Assembly (NCBI GenBank): GCA_002762865.1
Contig: PCYE01000008.1
Coordinates: 1 to 39,365 of the forward strand
Direction: 5' to 3'
From: Candidatus Woesearchaeota archaeon CG10_big_fil_rev_8_21_14_0_10_33_12
GTDB lineage: Archaea; Nanobdellota; Nanobdellia; Woesearchaeales; CG1-02-33-12
DNA length: 39,365 nt
Shown: in pieces, positions 9,398 through 19,508 of the stretch
How positions within the stretch are numbered: position 1 is the stretch's first letter
Layout: every line of letters begins with the position of its first letter
Notes under the pieces: model-generated
Told to the model about the DNA's origin: nothing
Seen by the model: only the letters and a program-made list of their open reading frames with translations
The model's database searches: none
Made by a program: the position numbers and the translations under genes

Positions 9398-11569
9398 ATG
9401 AGTGAAAAAACCAAACAAAAAATACTTGTAACATCTGCACTGCCTTATGTAAACAATGTTCCCCATATAGGGAATATGGTCTGTGTTATAAGTGCTGATG
9501 TTTATACTAGATTTCTGCGTCTTAAAGGTGTTGATGTTATTTCTGTTCTTGGCACAGATGAGCACGGAACAACAACTGAAACAAAGGCAATAGAAGAGGG
9601 AATAACACCTAAAGAAGTATGTGAGAAATACTTTAAGATACACAAAAAAATCTATGACTGGTTTGAAAGCTCTTTTGACTGTTTTGGCAGGACTTCATCA
9701 AAAGAAAACCTTGAGATAACACAGGATATATTCAAAAAACTAAACAAGAATGGCTTTATAAAAAAAGATATTCTAGAGCAGGCATACTGCCCAAAATGCA
9801 AAAAGTTTCTTGCAGATAGGTTTGTTGAGGGTGTATGCCCAAAATGTGGCTATAAGGATGCGCGCGGAGACCAGTGCGAGAACTGCGGGGCATTATTAAA
9901 TGCAACAGAGCTTGTTGATGCAAAATGCAAAATCTGCGGAACAAAACCAATTACAAAGAAAAGTGAGCATCTTTTTATTGACCTGCCAAAGCTTGCCCCA
10001 ATGCTCGAGAAATGGGTAAAGGAGCAGTCTGTAAAGGGAAAATGGTCGCAAAACGCAAAAACAATGATTGATGCGTGGCTAAGGGACGGGCTAAAGCCAA
10101 GGTGCATTACACGTGATTTAAAATGGGGAATCCCAGTGCCCTTAAAAGGATTTGAAAAAAAGGTTTTCTATTCATGGTTTGACGCTCCTATTGGATATAT
10201 CGGGATAACAAAGGAATGCAGAAAAGACTGGAAGGAATGGTGGTTTGGCAAAGATGTAAGGTTAGTGCAGTTCATGGGAAAGGACAATATCCCGTTTCAC
10301 ACTGTCTTGTTTCCTGCATCCTTGATTGGAACAAAGGACGGTTATATTTTACTTGACAGGATTTCATCAAATGAATACATAAATTATGAGGGGGGCCAAT
10401 TCTCAAAAAGCCGCGGACTTGGAATTTTTGGGGATGATGCAGTTAAAACAGGAATTAAAGCAGATGCATGGAGATATTATATTATGGTCAACAGGCCTGA
10501 GAAAGCTGACACAGACTTTTCATGGGAGGATTTCCAGAGCAAAATCAATAACGAGCTTGTTGCCAATTTTGGTAATTTTATCAACAGGACTATTTCATTT
10601 ATCAACCAGTTTTACAAATCAGAGGTTCCAGAAGCAAAGCCAGACAAAAAAGATGAAAAACTAATTAAAGAAATAAATGATGATATTAAAAAAATAACAG
10701 ATCTTCTTAACGATGTTCAGCTAAAGGAGGCATTGAAGCAGATAATGCACATATCAAGATTAGGAAATCAGTATTTCCAGGAGGCAGAGCCGTGGAAAAA
10801 GAAAGAAAATGCAGACACATGCCTGGCTACATGCGCAAACATTACAAAGGATTTGGCAATTTTGATAAGGCCTTACATGCCAGAAACATCATCAAATATT
10901 TTTAAACAGCTTAACATTAAAGAGCTTGGCTGGAAAGATCTTGGAAAGGTTTTGTTAAGGAAAGGGTATAAAATCAACAAGCCTGAGCTTTTGTTCAACA
11001 AGCTTGAGGGCAAGGATGTTGAAAGATTCAAAAAAGATTTTGGTGGGAAAAAAGTAGAAGGAAAAAGAGAGGAAAGTGTTAAAGACGCATTTTCAAAGCT
11101 TGACTTAAAGGTTGCAAAGATTATTTCTGTTGAGGATCATCCTGATGCTGATAAATTAATAGTTATGAAAATTGACCTTGGAAATGAGGAAAGACAGATA
11201 GTTGCTGGAATAAAAAAATATTACTCAAAAGAAGAACTTATAGGAAGGAATCTTATTGTTGTTAAAAATCTAAAACCTGTAAATCTAAGAGGGAAAGAAA
11301 GCAATGGAATGCTTCTTGCGGCCATGGAAAAGAAAGATGATGAAGAAAATGTGAAGCTGCTTTCAGCAAAAAACAGTTCTCCAGGAGATGATGTCTTCAT
11401 TGAAGGAATTAAAAAAGAGCCAAAAAAACATCTTGGCTATAATGAATTCAGGGAAGCAGAGATGAGAACAGATGCAAAGGGCCATGTTTTGTATAATGGA
11501 AAGCCGCTCAAAACAAAAAAACAGAAAATAACAGTTGAGGGCGTCAAAGAAAACGCAATTGTGAGATAA
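9398..11569 (+). CDS. metG: Methionyl-tRNA synthetase with C-terminal tRNA-binding (EMAP/Trbp111-like) domain
   Basis: 723 aa; LVTSALPYVNNVPHIGNM (HIGH-like), four Cys knuckles CPKCKKF..CPKCGY..CENCGA..CKICG, FSKSRG (KMSKS-like), LDLKVAKIISVEDHPDADKLIVMKIDLG. Confidence 0.97.
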   Translation: MSEKTKQKILVTSALPYVNNVPHIGNMVCVISADVYTRFLRLKGVDVISVLGTDEHGTTTETKAIEEGITPKEVCEKYFKIHKKIYDWFESSFDCFGRTSSKENLEITQDIFKKLNKNGFIKKDILEQAYCPKCKKFLADRFVEGVCPKCGYKDARGDQCENCGALLNATELVDAKCKICGTKPITKKSEHLFIDLPKLAPMLEKWVKEQSVKGKWSQNAKTMIDAWLRDGLKPRCITRDLKWGIPVPLKGFEKKVFYSWFDAPIGYIGITKECRKDWKEWWFGKDVRLVQFMGKDNIPFHTVLFPASLIGTKDGYILLDRISSNEYINYEGGQFSKSRGLGIFGDDAVKTGIKADAWRYYIMVNRPEKADTDFSWEDFQSKINNELVANFGNFINRTISFINQFYKSEVPEAKPDKKDEKLIKEINDDIKKITDLLNDVQLKEALKQIMHISRLGNQYFQEAEPWKKKENADTCLATCANITKDLAILIRPYMPETSSNIFKQLNIKELGWKDLGKVLLRKGYKINKPELLFNKLEGKDVERFKKDFGGKKVEGKREESVKDAFSKLDLKVAKIISVEDHPDADKLIVMKIDLGNEERQIVAGIKKYYSKEELIGRNLIVVKNLKPVNLRGKESNGMLLAAMEKKDDEENVKLLSAKNSSPGDDVFIEGIKKEPKKHLGYNEFREAEMRTDAKGHVLYNGKPLKTKKQKITVEGVKENAIVR

Positions 11570-11586
11570 TTTATATTCCTTGAAAT

Positions 11587-11724
11587 TCATAGTTCAATCC
11601 CTTGTTTTATTGCCTTGTTTAGTTTGGGACTTGGATTGTATATCCATAATATCCCTTTTCTTCCATCCAGTATTTTCCTGCTAGCTTCAAGATAGCTTAA
11701 GACAACATTTAATGTTTGGTGCAT
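11587..11724 (-). pseudogene. 45-aa remnant resembling the C-terminal half of a winged-HTH protein
   Basis: Reverse-strand ORF MHQTLNVVLSYLEASRKILDGRKGILWIYNPSPKLNKAIKQGIEL*; in-frame TAG shortly upstream of the ATG; absent from the ORF track (too short). Confidence 0.35.
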
Positions 11725-11753
11725 AATTTTAAAATTGCTATAAAAACAAAAGT

Positions 11754-11761
11754 TTTATATA
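11754..11761 (+). promoter_or_regulatory. Putative TATA box for surface cassette A
   Basis: tttatata ~32 nt upstream of ATG 11793. Confidence 0.45.
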
Positions 11762-11792
11762 TCTAACAAGAGAAGAAACTGGTAGAGGGAAT

Positions 11793-13907
11793 ATGTTGAA
11801 AAAGAGAGGCCAGATAAGTGTATTTATAATAGTGGGGATTATTATCCTTCTTGCTTCTGGTTTAACTTTTTATATTATAGCAAGAGTTAGCAGGATAGAT
11901 AATGTTGAACCAATAATTGAAGATATACCAACACAGCTGTATCCAATAAAATTATTTATTGAGCAGTGCATTGACAAGACAGCAACTGATGCAATAACCC
12001 TTATTGGGGAATCAGGCGGCTACACAGATATTTCTGAATTTGGAATTACGCACACAGCTGATCCAACTATCTCACAGGCAGTTGAGTTCTCGCCAGAAAG
12101 TTCTATGAATGTTGCATACTGGTGGTATCTTAAAAGCAGTAATGACTGCTCAGGAAACTGCGAGTTTTCATCAGAGATGCCTGACCTAAAGAGTGAATAC
12201 AAGAAAGGCGAGGAAAGAGCATTAATGGATTATTCTATTGAAGCACAGATTGACAGGTATGTTAATAACAACTTAGATGAATGCCTTAATGATTTTAAGG
12301 ATTTTGAAGAGCAGGGCTTTTCAGTTAGAGAACTTGGAAAAATAACCACAACAACAACTATAAGGGATGATGATATTCTTGTTTCTGTTAATTACCCAAT
12401 GGAAATAACCAAAGAAAAAACCAAATCAACGGTTTCTAACTTCTTCACAACAATTCCTGTAAATCTTAAAAATATTTATGAGCTTGCATTTATGATAACA
12501 AGCGATGAGATAAACTATAAGTTTTTGGAGCGAAACACCCTTAATCTGATAGCTGGTTTCTCAGAGATAGACAGTGGAAAATTGCCTCCAATGGCTGGCT
12601 CTAAATTTGAGTCAAGTTCTCCTGTGTATTGGACAAAGCCGGATGTAAAAACAAAACTAGAAGGGATGCTTATGAGTTATGTTCCCCTTCTTCAGGTTGA
12701 AGATACACTAAAATACCAAGAGAGAATTTTTGATGATAGCATAAAGCAGAGAATTTACAGCCAGATGTTAATTCCATCATATGGAAATTCCTACAAAAAG
12801 CTTGGAGTTGATTTTATTTATTTGGGTTGGTGGCCTATCTACTTTGACATTAATACAAAATCAGGAATAATAATGCCTGAATCTGCATCAACAAATCTTT
12901 TGCCATTGCCAATAACAATTCAGAGATACAATTTCCTGTATGATATATCATATCCAGTTATTATAACCATAAACAGCCCAGAGGCATTTCATAGTAAGGG
13001 TTATTCATTTAGGTTTGCGCTTGAAGCCAATATAAGAAACAATGAGGCTATTAATTCATCATTTGTATCTTTAGAAGGAAAATCTGATGAAACATCAATG
13101 TTCTGTGACATTAACAAAAGAAACAGCGGCAACATAAAAATAACAACAGCAGATGCCCAGACAAATAATGCCTTAGATGGTGTTATGGTTTATTATAGCT
13201 GCGGCACTGAGTCATGTTTTATTGGAGAAACAAGTAATCAGGCTGTTCTGGAAACAAAATTCCCTGTCTGTGCAGGAGGCATAATAACATTTTCAAAGCC
13301 AGATTTCCTTGGCTATTCAGAATTTTTAAACACAGAGCTTGATAAAGATGTTGTTCTGCCAGTTAAAAAACTAGAGCCCTTTGTTTATAAAAACATTGAG
13401 ATAAAGAAGAAAAGAATGATAAAAGTGGATGGTAAATGGACATTTGACAACACGCCTTTAAGGTTATCAACTAATGAGCAGGCAATCCTAACACTTGAAA
13501 GAATTGGCAGAAATGGTGAGGAAGAGTTTTCAGCAGCAGCACAATATACTGGCGGCCAAGATGAGCCCTCTGAGTTAAGGCTTGTTCCTGGAGAATATAA
13601 AGTTAATATTCAAATAATTTTAAATGAAAAGGTTGTGATACCTAAAGAAGTAAAAATTATCCCACCAACTATTCTGCCAGAGATTGATTTGAATCCTTTT
13701 CCTGCTGGAGGGATTATATTTGATGAAACTATCCCATGGAACACAGGTAGTATAATAAATTATGATAATATAGAATTTTATTCACTTTATATAGACCTCC
13801 CTGGAGTCCCAGAGAATGAAAGAAAGCATGATGATATGGATGAAATGAGCAAAATAGAAGAATATTCAAAAAATTACAGGGCAAGTTTAGAGCCAATCTT
13901 AAGATGA
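11793..13907 (+). CDS. Large surface protein with class III-like signal (MLKKRG-QISVFIIVGIIILL), cassette A
   Basis: 704 aa; paralogous to 20377-22284 along its length (APIK/YPIK..., YWWYLK/YWYLN, TTVPV/TTIPV...); ATGA overlap with next ORF. Confidence 0.75.
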   Translation: MLKKRGQISVFIIVGIIILLASGLTFYIIARVSRIDNVEPIIEDIPTQLYPIKLFIEQCIDKTATDAITLIGESGGYTDISEFGITHTADPTISQAVEFSPESSMNVAYWWYLKSSNDCSGNCEFSSEMPDLKSEYKKGEERALMDYSIEAQIDRYVNNNLDECLNDFKDFEEQGFSVRELGKITTTTTIRDDDILVSVNYPMEITKEKTKSTVSNFFTTIPVNLKNIYELAFMITSDEINYKFLERNTLNLIAGFSEIDSGKLPPMAGSKFESSSPVYWTKPDVKTKLEGMLMSYVPLLQVEDTLKYQERIFDDSIKQRIYSQMLIPSYGNSYKKLGVDFIYLGWWPIYFDINTKSGIIMPESASTNLLPLPITIQRYNFLYDISYPVIITINSPEAFHSKGYSFRFALEANIRNNEAINSSFVSLEGKSDETSMFCDINKRNSGNIKITTADAQTNNALDGVMVYYSCGTESCFIGETSNQAVLETKFPVCAGGIITFSKPDFLGYSEFLNTELDKDVVLPVKKLEPFVYKNIEIKKKRMIKVDGKWTFDNTPLRLSTNEQAILTLERIGRNGEEEFSAAAQYTGGQDEPSELRLVPGEYKVNIQIILNEKVVIPKEVKIIPPTILPEIDLNPFPAGGIIFDETIPWNTGSIINYDNIEFYSLYIDLPGVPENERKHDDMDEMSKIEEYSKNYRASLEPILR

Positions 13908-16900
13908 ACAAAAAAATAACTGCATTTTTTATGATATGCATGATAATTGCACTTCCAGTTTATAGTGCAAGTGTTTTTGCAAGCATAAACAATGTTGGTA
14001 TTTTTGGTGAGGATGGATTAAAAGGATATAAAAAAGGATATGATTTTACATATGTTAATGCAACTGTTGCTATTGATGGAGATGATGATATAACTCCTGA
14101 TAAGCAGGTCTTTTTCAATAATATCCCCTTTAATACATGCAGGGGATTGCCTAATGAATATTTTATGTGCTTCTTAGGCATTAAAAAAGAGACCTTAGAG
14201 TCAAAAACCTATCTGTTTAATATAACATTGAAAGATGATTCTGAAAATGTTGTTGGTATGTATGCAAATACATTTGTTGTTGATAATAAAGGACCAACTA
14301 TTGAATCATTTACTATAAATCCAAAAGTAACAAGAAAAGGGAATTTAACTGTAAAATATAGTGTAAAAGATTATGCTTATGGCACAAGCATTGGCTCTGG
14401 ATTAAGCAAGATAATTATCTGCAAGAACTATATATCAAATGTGGTTAAGGAAATAACAATTAATGATTCCTCATACATTGATTCAAGAGAATTGCAGTTT
14501 AAAACATCTGACTTTGTTTCCTCAACAGGCTCTGCTAATGTTTGTATAGCTGCTTATGATAAGTTAAATCAGGTTTCAGAATTTAGGTGTGAAAAACTTA
14601 CTGTTGATGAAAATGTTCCAGAAATAAAAGAAGACTCGTTTAAGATAGTTGATTATAATGGTAATGAGATAAAATATCTTTCTGGCAAACAAATGAAAGT
14701 GATTATCAGCATTGAAGTTGAAGATGAATCATTAGATAAGGTTGTTGCTGACTTATCAGAGCTGAATAAAGATGAGTCAAGCTATAAAAATAAGGTGGCT
14801 AGCTGTGCCAGCAAAAATGGAGTCTCATTATGCACGTGGTCTAATATACTGATAAAAATTAGTAGTCCGGGCAAAGTTAATATTAAGGTTAATGCTGCAG
14901 ACTATATTGGAAATACTGCAGAAGAGAGTGTAGAAATTAATGTTGATGAAACTAAACCAAAGATTGATAAGAATTCATTTAAACTAACAGATATTAATGG
15001 CAATGAAATAAATTATCTCACTAAAGAGCCATTAACAGCAGTTATTAGCATTGAAGTTGAAGATGAATCATTAGATAAGGTTGTTGCTGACTTATCAGAG
15101 CTGAATAAAGATGAGCCAAGCTATAAAAACAAGGTGGCTAGCTGTGTCAGCAAAAATGGGGTTTCACTGTGCACATGGTCTGGTGTAGTAATAAAACTTA
15201 ATAATTCAGGAAAGGTTAATATTAAGGTTAATGCTGCAGACTATATTGGAAATACTGCAGAAGAAAGTGTAAGTTATGATTTTAAGGTTGATAATATTGC
15301 TCCGATAGTTAAGTCTTTGAAGAATTCAAATGGGGAGTATAACAACATAAATTATATTGGAAAAAACAACGAGCTTATTGCTGAGATTGAAGAAAAAGAT
15401 TCTGGTTTTAATCTAAAAAAAGTTTGGCTTCTGGTTGAGGATGAAAAAATTCAGGCAGACAGATGTGATAAAAATAGTGGAAACTGGAAATGTTACTGGA
15501 AAAATGTGAAATTCAATGCAGCAGATGGTTCCTCAATAACAATATTTATCAGCCCTAACTCAGAGGATGATGCTGGAAATAATATTGATGTTAATAAGGG
15601 TATAATTTCAGAAAAGTTTAATCTTGACATTAAAGCTCCTGCTCTAATAAGCAATATAGAAATTAAAAATCTGGACATCAATCGGTCATACATCCAGGAG
15701 GATATATTACTTGGGGATAAATTACACATAAAAGCAATCCTTAGCGAGAGAACATCTGTAACAGCTAGTGCAGATTTCTCAGGCATTGGTTTGGGTTCTG
15801 ATGTAAGTACCCAATGTACAAAGAATGAAAGCAACTGGGTTTGCGAATGGACAACAAATGAGATTGCTCCAAAATCAACAAATGTTGAATTAAAATTTAA
15901 ATTTACAGACCTTGTTGGCAATGAAGCTGAGAAAAAAGTCAACATAAAAGTTTTAGGGGTAAGTGATGAGGAAAATCCTAATCACTGGAAAATTAGCAGT
16001 ATTGAAAAAATGCCTCTGGCAATTGACAGGCAGACAACTGAATTAATAAACCAAAAGACCTATTATCACATTAAGTTAAAGCCAGCAAGTGTTTATGAAA
16101 ATCCAACTATTCTTGCTCTTGATCTGCAGTGTGATGGAGATATGACTTATATTGAGAATTCTGAATTGATTAATAAAAATTTTAATGATCCTTATATTAT
16201 CCTGACATTAAAGCAGGAAAGCATGCCTAATGTGTCTTTATCATTTAACTGCAATCTATTTATCATATCAAGGGTGGGAGATTTGATTATACAGAATACA
16301 GAAGAAGAGCCCGTTGACCTGACAATAGACTTCTACAATATGCCCCTTGGAGAGCTAAGCCAGAATGTTAAGGACAAAATAAAAAATGCTCAGGACAGCT
16401 GGCTTGTAAAGATGGAATGGTTAGATTTTGCAGAGAAAATATTACACCTTGCAGAACAAATATGTAGATTAATTCAAACACTTGGCAAAATAAATGAAGC
16501 AATCAATGACCTTGAGCTATTAGTTTCCCCATTTGAATCAACTGGTTTGGTAGGAATTATTAAGACTACTGCTGACTGGACTGATAGGATGTATACGGAT
16601 TATATTAAAAAGTTAGAAAAATACTGCAAATATGTCTCATGTGAAACAACAATTTGGGGAGGGTGGTATGATGAGTTCTCAAGCAAGAATACACCTGAAA
16701 TTTTTAAGGAAATGAGGTTTAGTGGAGGCTTTTGGCCTTCAAGCCCAAAAGAGAGTATTGTATTAAGCCTTGCTACTGGATGCTTGCCCGGGATAATATA
16801 TAATCTGCAAAAAAGGAGGCAAGTAGAATGTTATTATGTGTTATGCCTCAAGAAAGCAGCTGATGAAGGGATTCCATTGTCTGTCTGCGATGAGCAAAAA

Positions 16901-17254
16901 TCATATCTAGAATGTGTGTTTATATTTGGCGAGATATTCCAGATAATACCTTTTGCAGGATTTTTCAAGGGGTTAGCAAGTGAATTTGAAACAATAGTAT
17001 CAGACCCATTAGGGCTTATCTTTGGAGGGCTTAACTTTTATTGCGAGCTTCAGCCAACAATGGCTGGCCATGCTATTTGTGTTAGTGCTCATTTAGTGCC
17101 AACCTTAGCATCTATTGTGCAAGACATAATAGGATTTGCTGATACAGACAACTGGTGGATTAGCGGTGATGTATGCGAAGAAGCTCTAAAACCAATGCCT
17201 GAAACAACAGAAGAAGGCATAAATGAAACAGATGGAGAAGAACAAACAATTTAA
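13904..17254 (+). CDS. Giant secreted surface protein with repeated Ig-like/Cys-containing domains
   Basis: 1116 aa; signal peptide MNKKITAFFMICMIIALPVYSASVFA; repeated C..xxxxx..[LW].C.W domains; Ig-like DYIGNTAEESV motifs. Confidence 0.8.
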   Translation: MNKKITAFFMICMIIALPVYSASVFASINNVGIFGEDGLKGYKKGYDFTYVNATVAIDGDDDITPDKQVFFNNIPFNTCRGLPNEYFMCFLGIKKETLESKTYLFNITLKDDSENVVGMYANTFVVDNKGPTIESFTINPKVTRKGNLTVKYSVKDYAYGTSIGSGLSKIIICKNYISNVVKEITINDSSYIDSRELQFKTSDFVSSTGSANVCIAAYDKLNQVSEFRCEKLTVDENVPEIKEDSFKIVDYNGNEIKYLSGKQMKVIISIEVEDESLDKVVADLSELNKDESSYKNKVASCASKNGVSLCTWSNILIKISSPGKVNIKVNAADYIGNTAEESVEINVDETKPKIDKNSFKLTDINGNEINYLTKEPLTAVISIEVEDESLDKVVADLSELNKDEPSYKNKVASCVSKNGVSLCTWSGVVIKLNNSGKVNIKVNAADYIGNTAEESVSYDFKVDNIAPIVKSLKNSNGEYNNINYIGKNNELIAEIEEKDSGFNLKKVWLLVEDEKIQADRCDKNSGNWKCYWKNVKFNAADGSSITIFISPNSEDDAGNNIDVNKGIISEKFNLDIKAPALISNIEIKNLDINRSYIQEDILLGDKLHIKAILSERTSVTASADFSGIGLGSDVSTQCTKNESNWVCEWTTNEIAPKSTNVELKFKFTDLVGNEAEKKVNIKVLGVSDEENPNHWKISSIEKMPLAIDRQTTELINQKTYYHIKLKPASVYENPTILALDLQCDGDMTYIENSELINKNFNDPYIILTLKQESMPNVSLSFNCNLFIISRVGDLIIQNTEEEPVDLTIDFYNMPLGELSQNVKDKIKNAQDSWLVKMEWLDFAEKILHLAEQICRLIQTLGKINEAINDLELLVSPFESTGLVGIIKTTADWTDRMYTDYIKKLEKYCKYVSCETTIWGGWYDEFSSKNTPEIFKEMRFSGGFWPSSPKESIVLSLATGCLPGIIYNLQKRRQVECYYVLCLKKAADEGIPLSVCDEQKSYLECVFIFGEIFQIIPFAGFFKGLASEFETIVSDPLGLIFGGLNFYCELQPTMAGHAICVSAHLVPTLASIVQDIIGFADTDNWWISGDVCEEALKPMPETTEEGINETDGEEQTI
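14604..15270 (+). repeat. Two-copy in-frame tandem repeat, 339-bp period, with near-perfect blocks
   Basis: agcattgaagttgaagatgaatcattagataaggttgttgctgacttatcagagctgaataaagatgag is identical at 14708 and 15047; gttaatattaaggttaatgctgcagactatattggaaatactgcagaaga also recurs. Confidence 0.95.
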
Positions 17255-17305
17255 GATTAAATAAATAAAGAAGAAATAATAAAAAACAAAAATAAACAAA
17301 TAAAG

Positions 17306-19507
17306 ATGAAGAAAGGAAAAACAATCTCAATGGTTTTAACAATTGTAATGCTTGTCTTGTTAGCTGGAAGTATGGTTAAAATATCTAAAGCAGGTATTAT
17401 TGGAATAGTAAGTTATAATCGTGCCAAAGGAGAATTAACATATGGAAATGAAGTAGTAGTTGACTTCTCAAACGAACAATATGATGCTTCCGAATATATA
17501 CTAACCACCTTAATAAATCCTGAAGGATTTAAAATGGAAGATAATAGCCTTGTGTTTACAGCGGATAACTACAATAAAGATAAGGATAATATGCTTAGTT
17601 TTTATGAAGGTAAAATAACTTTTAATGAAGATGGTGAAATAATTTCACAAACATACACAGAATATTATAATAACGCAGAAAAGGAACAAGTAAGAATAAC
17701 TGAAATAGACAAGGCAGAAAATATTAAAGTAAGGATTGAAACTCTTGATGATGACGGAAAGAAAGACACGTTTGATTTGAGTGAAGAACAAATGAAATTA
17801 TATGAGTTTTTGCCAACAGGAATTCCACTAAATGAGTATATTAAAGCCGAAGAGGAAGAGACAAAAAAATCAAACACTGCAAAAGATGCAACAGGAAACA
17901 TTGAAGTTGAGGTAGAAACAAAAGATGTAAAAGAACCTTCTGTCAGCACAGATGTGGAAAGTGCTAAAAAACCACATTTAGTAGTTCCTTCTGATGAAAT
18001 AAATGATGCAGTTGTAAAAGAAATAGGGAGTGTGAAAATATTTAATAATCAAATAAGTTTTGAAGGCAATACACTTACATATACTACAAAAGATGCCAAT
18101 GGAAATCTAATTGATGTTGCAATTGTTTATAATAAAGAGGGTATCACAGAATCAACAACTAAAAGTTATGAAGGAAATATAATTTACTTTAGAGAAGGTA
18201 ATGAAAATAATAAAGAACTAACAATCAATTATAACTTAGGAATTAAAACTATTGATTATGAAGAAGGAAATTATATTGCAACAATCAGTGATGGAAGTAA
18301 AGGAAAATTAGAAAGCGGAAATAAGTTTATTTATGACGCTGATGAAGGGGTTACACGCACATTAGAGGCATTAAATGGCGGGGGCACTTTAAAGTTTTAT
18401 AACAAAAATCCAAAAGATGGAGAAGAAGAGATAGGAACAATAACTATTACAAGAGGCAGTGAAAAACTTACGTTTTATGGAACTTTTGATGGTAAAGAAG
18501 TAAAGGAAAAAGGTAAAAAAGTTCTAGCTATAGATGAGAATGGCAACATTTTAACAGATTTTGACAAAAATGGTGAAGCTCAAACAACTTATTATGCTCA
18601 TAGTGTTTTTAGTGCATATGTTTTTGGAAAAAAACAAAGTGATAAATCAGAAAAAATATACTGGCCAGGGTATGAACCATTTGCATTCAGGACTAGTGAT
18701 GGAGAGGTAATACTAATTCAAAGACAGGAAGACGGCAGTTATAAATATTATGCTTATGAAAACAAACAACTGAAAGAATTAAAAGAAGGAGATGCAAATT
18801 TCAAAGAAGTAAATGCAATGGTCAGAAAAACAAAAATTGGACCTGCATTTTATGCGGCTGCCAGTGCTGCACGTGGAGGAAGAGCACTTTCAAACCTTCT
18901 TAACAGCTGGCTTGACATTGACTTCATAAACAAGTGGAGAAAGAAAAGTGATGAGTTCTTCTCGCAGACTGTTATTGGCAGGATAATCAGCGGAAAGTGG
19001 GAAGAAAGTTTATGCCATTCAAAGATTGAAAAAATACCAGAAAATATTGCTGTTGTAAATGTAAACAATGTTATGGGATTTGCAGCTCATGTTGAGGGTG
19101 AGAGAAGCGCTGCAATAACAACAAACAATCAAACCTTATATTTCTATAAGATAACCTTTGGAGTTAATCCAAGTAATGTAGGTGATGTTACATTTAATCT
19201 TTTAATAGACGATCATGCTGTTGACTTTGACAATGATGGAATGGCTGACAAAATAAAGCTTAAAAGTGATGAAACTTACAACGGAACAGGAAAAAATGCA
19301 ATTGTAAGGTACAAACCAAAGATATATAAAAAGGTGTGCCTCAAATTCTACAATACAGAGAACTTAAACGCAGAATTCAGGAATTCATTAAAAGACAATA
19401 AACTATGCAACAAGATAAATGAGGTTGATTTAAGTTCTGTTGAAATTTCTGAACCAGCAAGCTCAACAGCTGTCTCCAGCACATCAACTGGCCTACCCGG
19501 ATGGTAA
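17306..19507 (+). CDS. Secreted surface protein; Lys/Glu/Asn-rich N-terminal half and distinct Cys/Ig-like C-terminal half
   Basis: 733 aa; signal MKKGKTISMVLTIVMLVLLAGSMVKISKA; C-terminal half from ~18840 starts ARGGRALSNLLNSWLDIDFINKWRKKSDEFF... Confidence 0.7.
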   Translation: MKKGKTISMVLTIVMLVLLAGSMVKISKAGIIGIVSYNRAKGELTYGNEVVVDFSNEQYDASEYILTTLINPEGFKMEDNSLVFTADNYNKDKDNMLSFYEGKITFNEDGEIISQTYTEYYNNAEKEQVRITEIDKAENIKVRIETLDDDGKKDTFDLSEEQMKLYEFLPTGIPLNEYIKAEEEETKKSNTAKDATGNIEVEVETKDVKEPSVSTDVESAKKPHLVVPSDEINDAVVKEIGSVKIFNNQISFEGNTLTYTTKDANGNLIDVAIVYNKEGITESTTKSYEGNIIYFREGNENNKELTINYNLGIKTIDYEEGNYIATISDGSKGKLESGNKFIYDADEGVTRTLEALNGGGTLKFYNKNPKDGEEEIGTITITRGSEKLTFYGTFDGKEVKEKGKKVLAIDENGNILTDFDKNGEAQTTYYAHSVFSAYVFGKKQSDKSEKIYWPGYEPFAFRTSDGEVILIQRQEDGSYKYYAYENKQLKELKEGDANFKEVNAMVRKTKIGPAFYAAASAARGGRALSNLLNSWLDIDFINKWRKKSDEFFSQTVIGRIISGKWEESLCHSKIEKIPENIAVVNVNNVMGFAAHVEGERSAAITTNNQTLYFYKITFGVNPSNVGDVTFNLLIDDHAVDFDNDGMADKIKLKSDETYNGTGKNAIVRYKPKIYKKVCLKFYNTENLNAEFRNSLKDNKLCNKINEVDLSSVEISEPASSTAVSSTSTGLPGW

Positions 19508-19508
19508 A

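Noticed and set aside
15493-15945. 150-aa minus-strand ORF
   Set aside because: Antisense to the Ig-like surface protein; sequence is the expected Ser/Phe/Leu-rich antisense product of an AT-rich gene.
17255-17305. A-rich, T-poor repeat-like leader (aaataaataaagaagaaataataaaaaacaaaaataaac)
   Set aside because: Low-complexity intergenic sequence; no consistent unit and no basis for a functional call.
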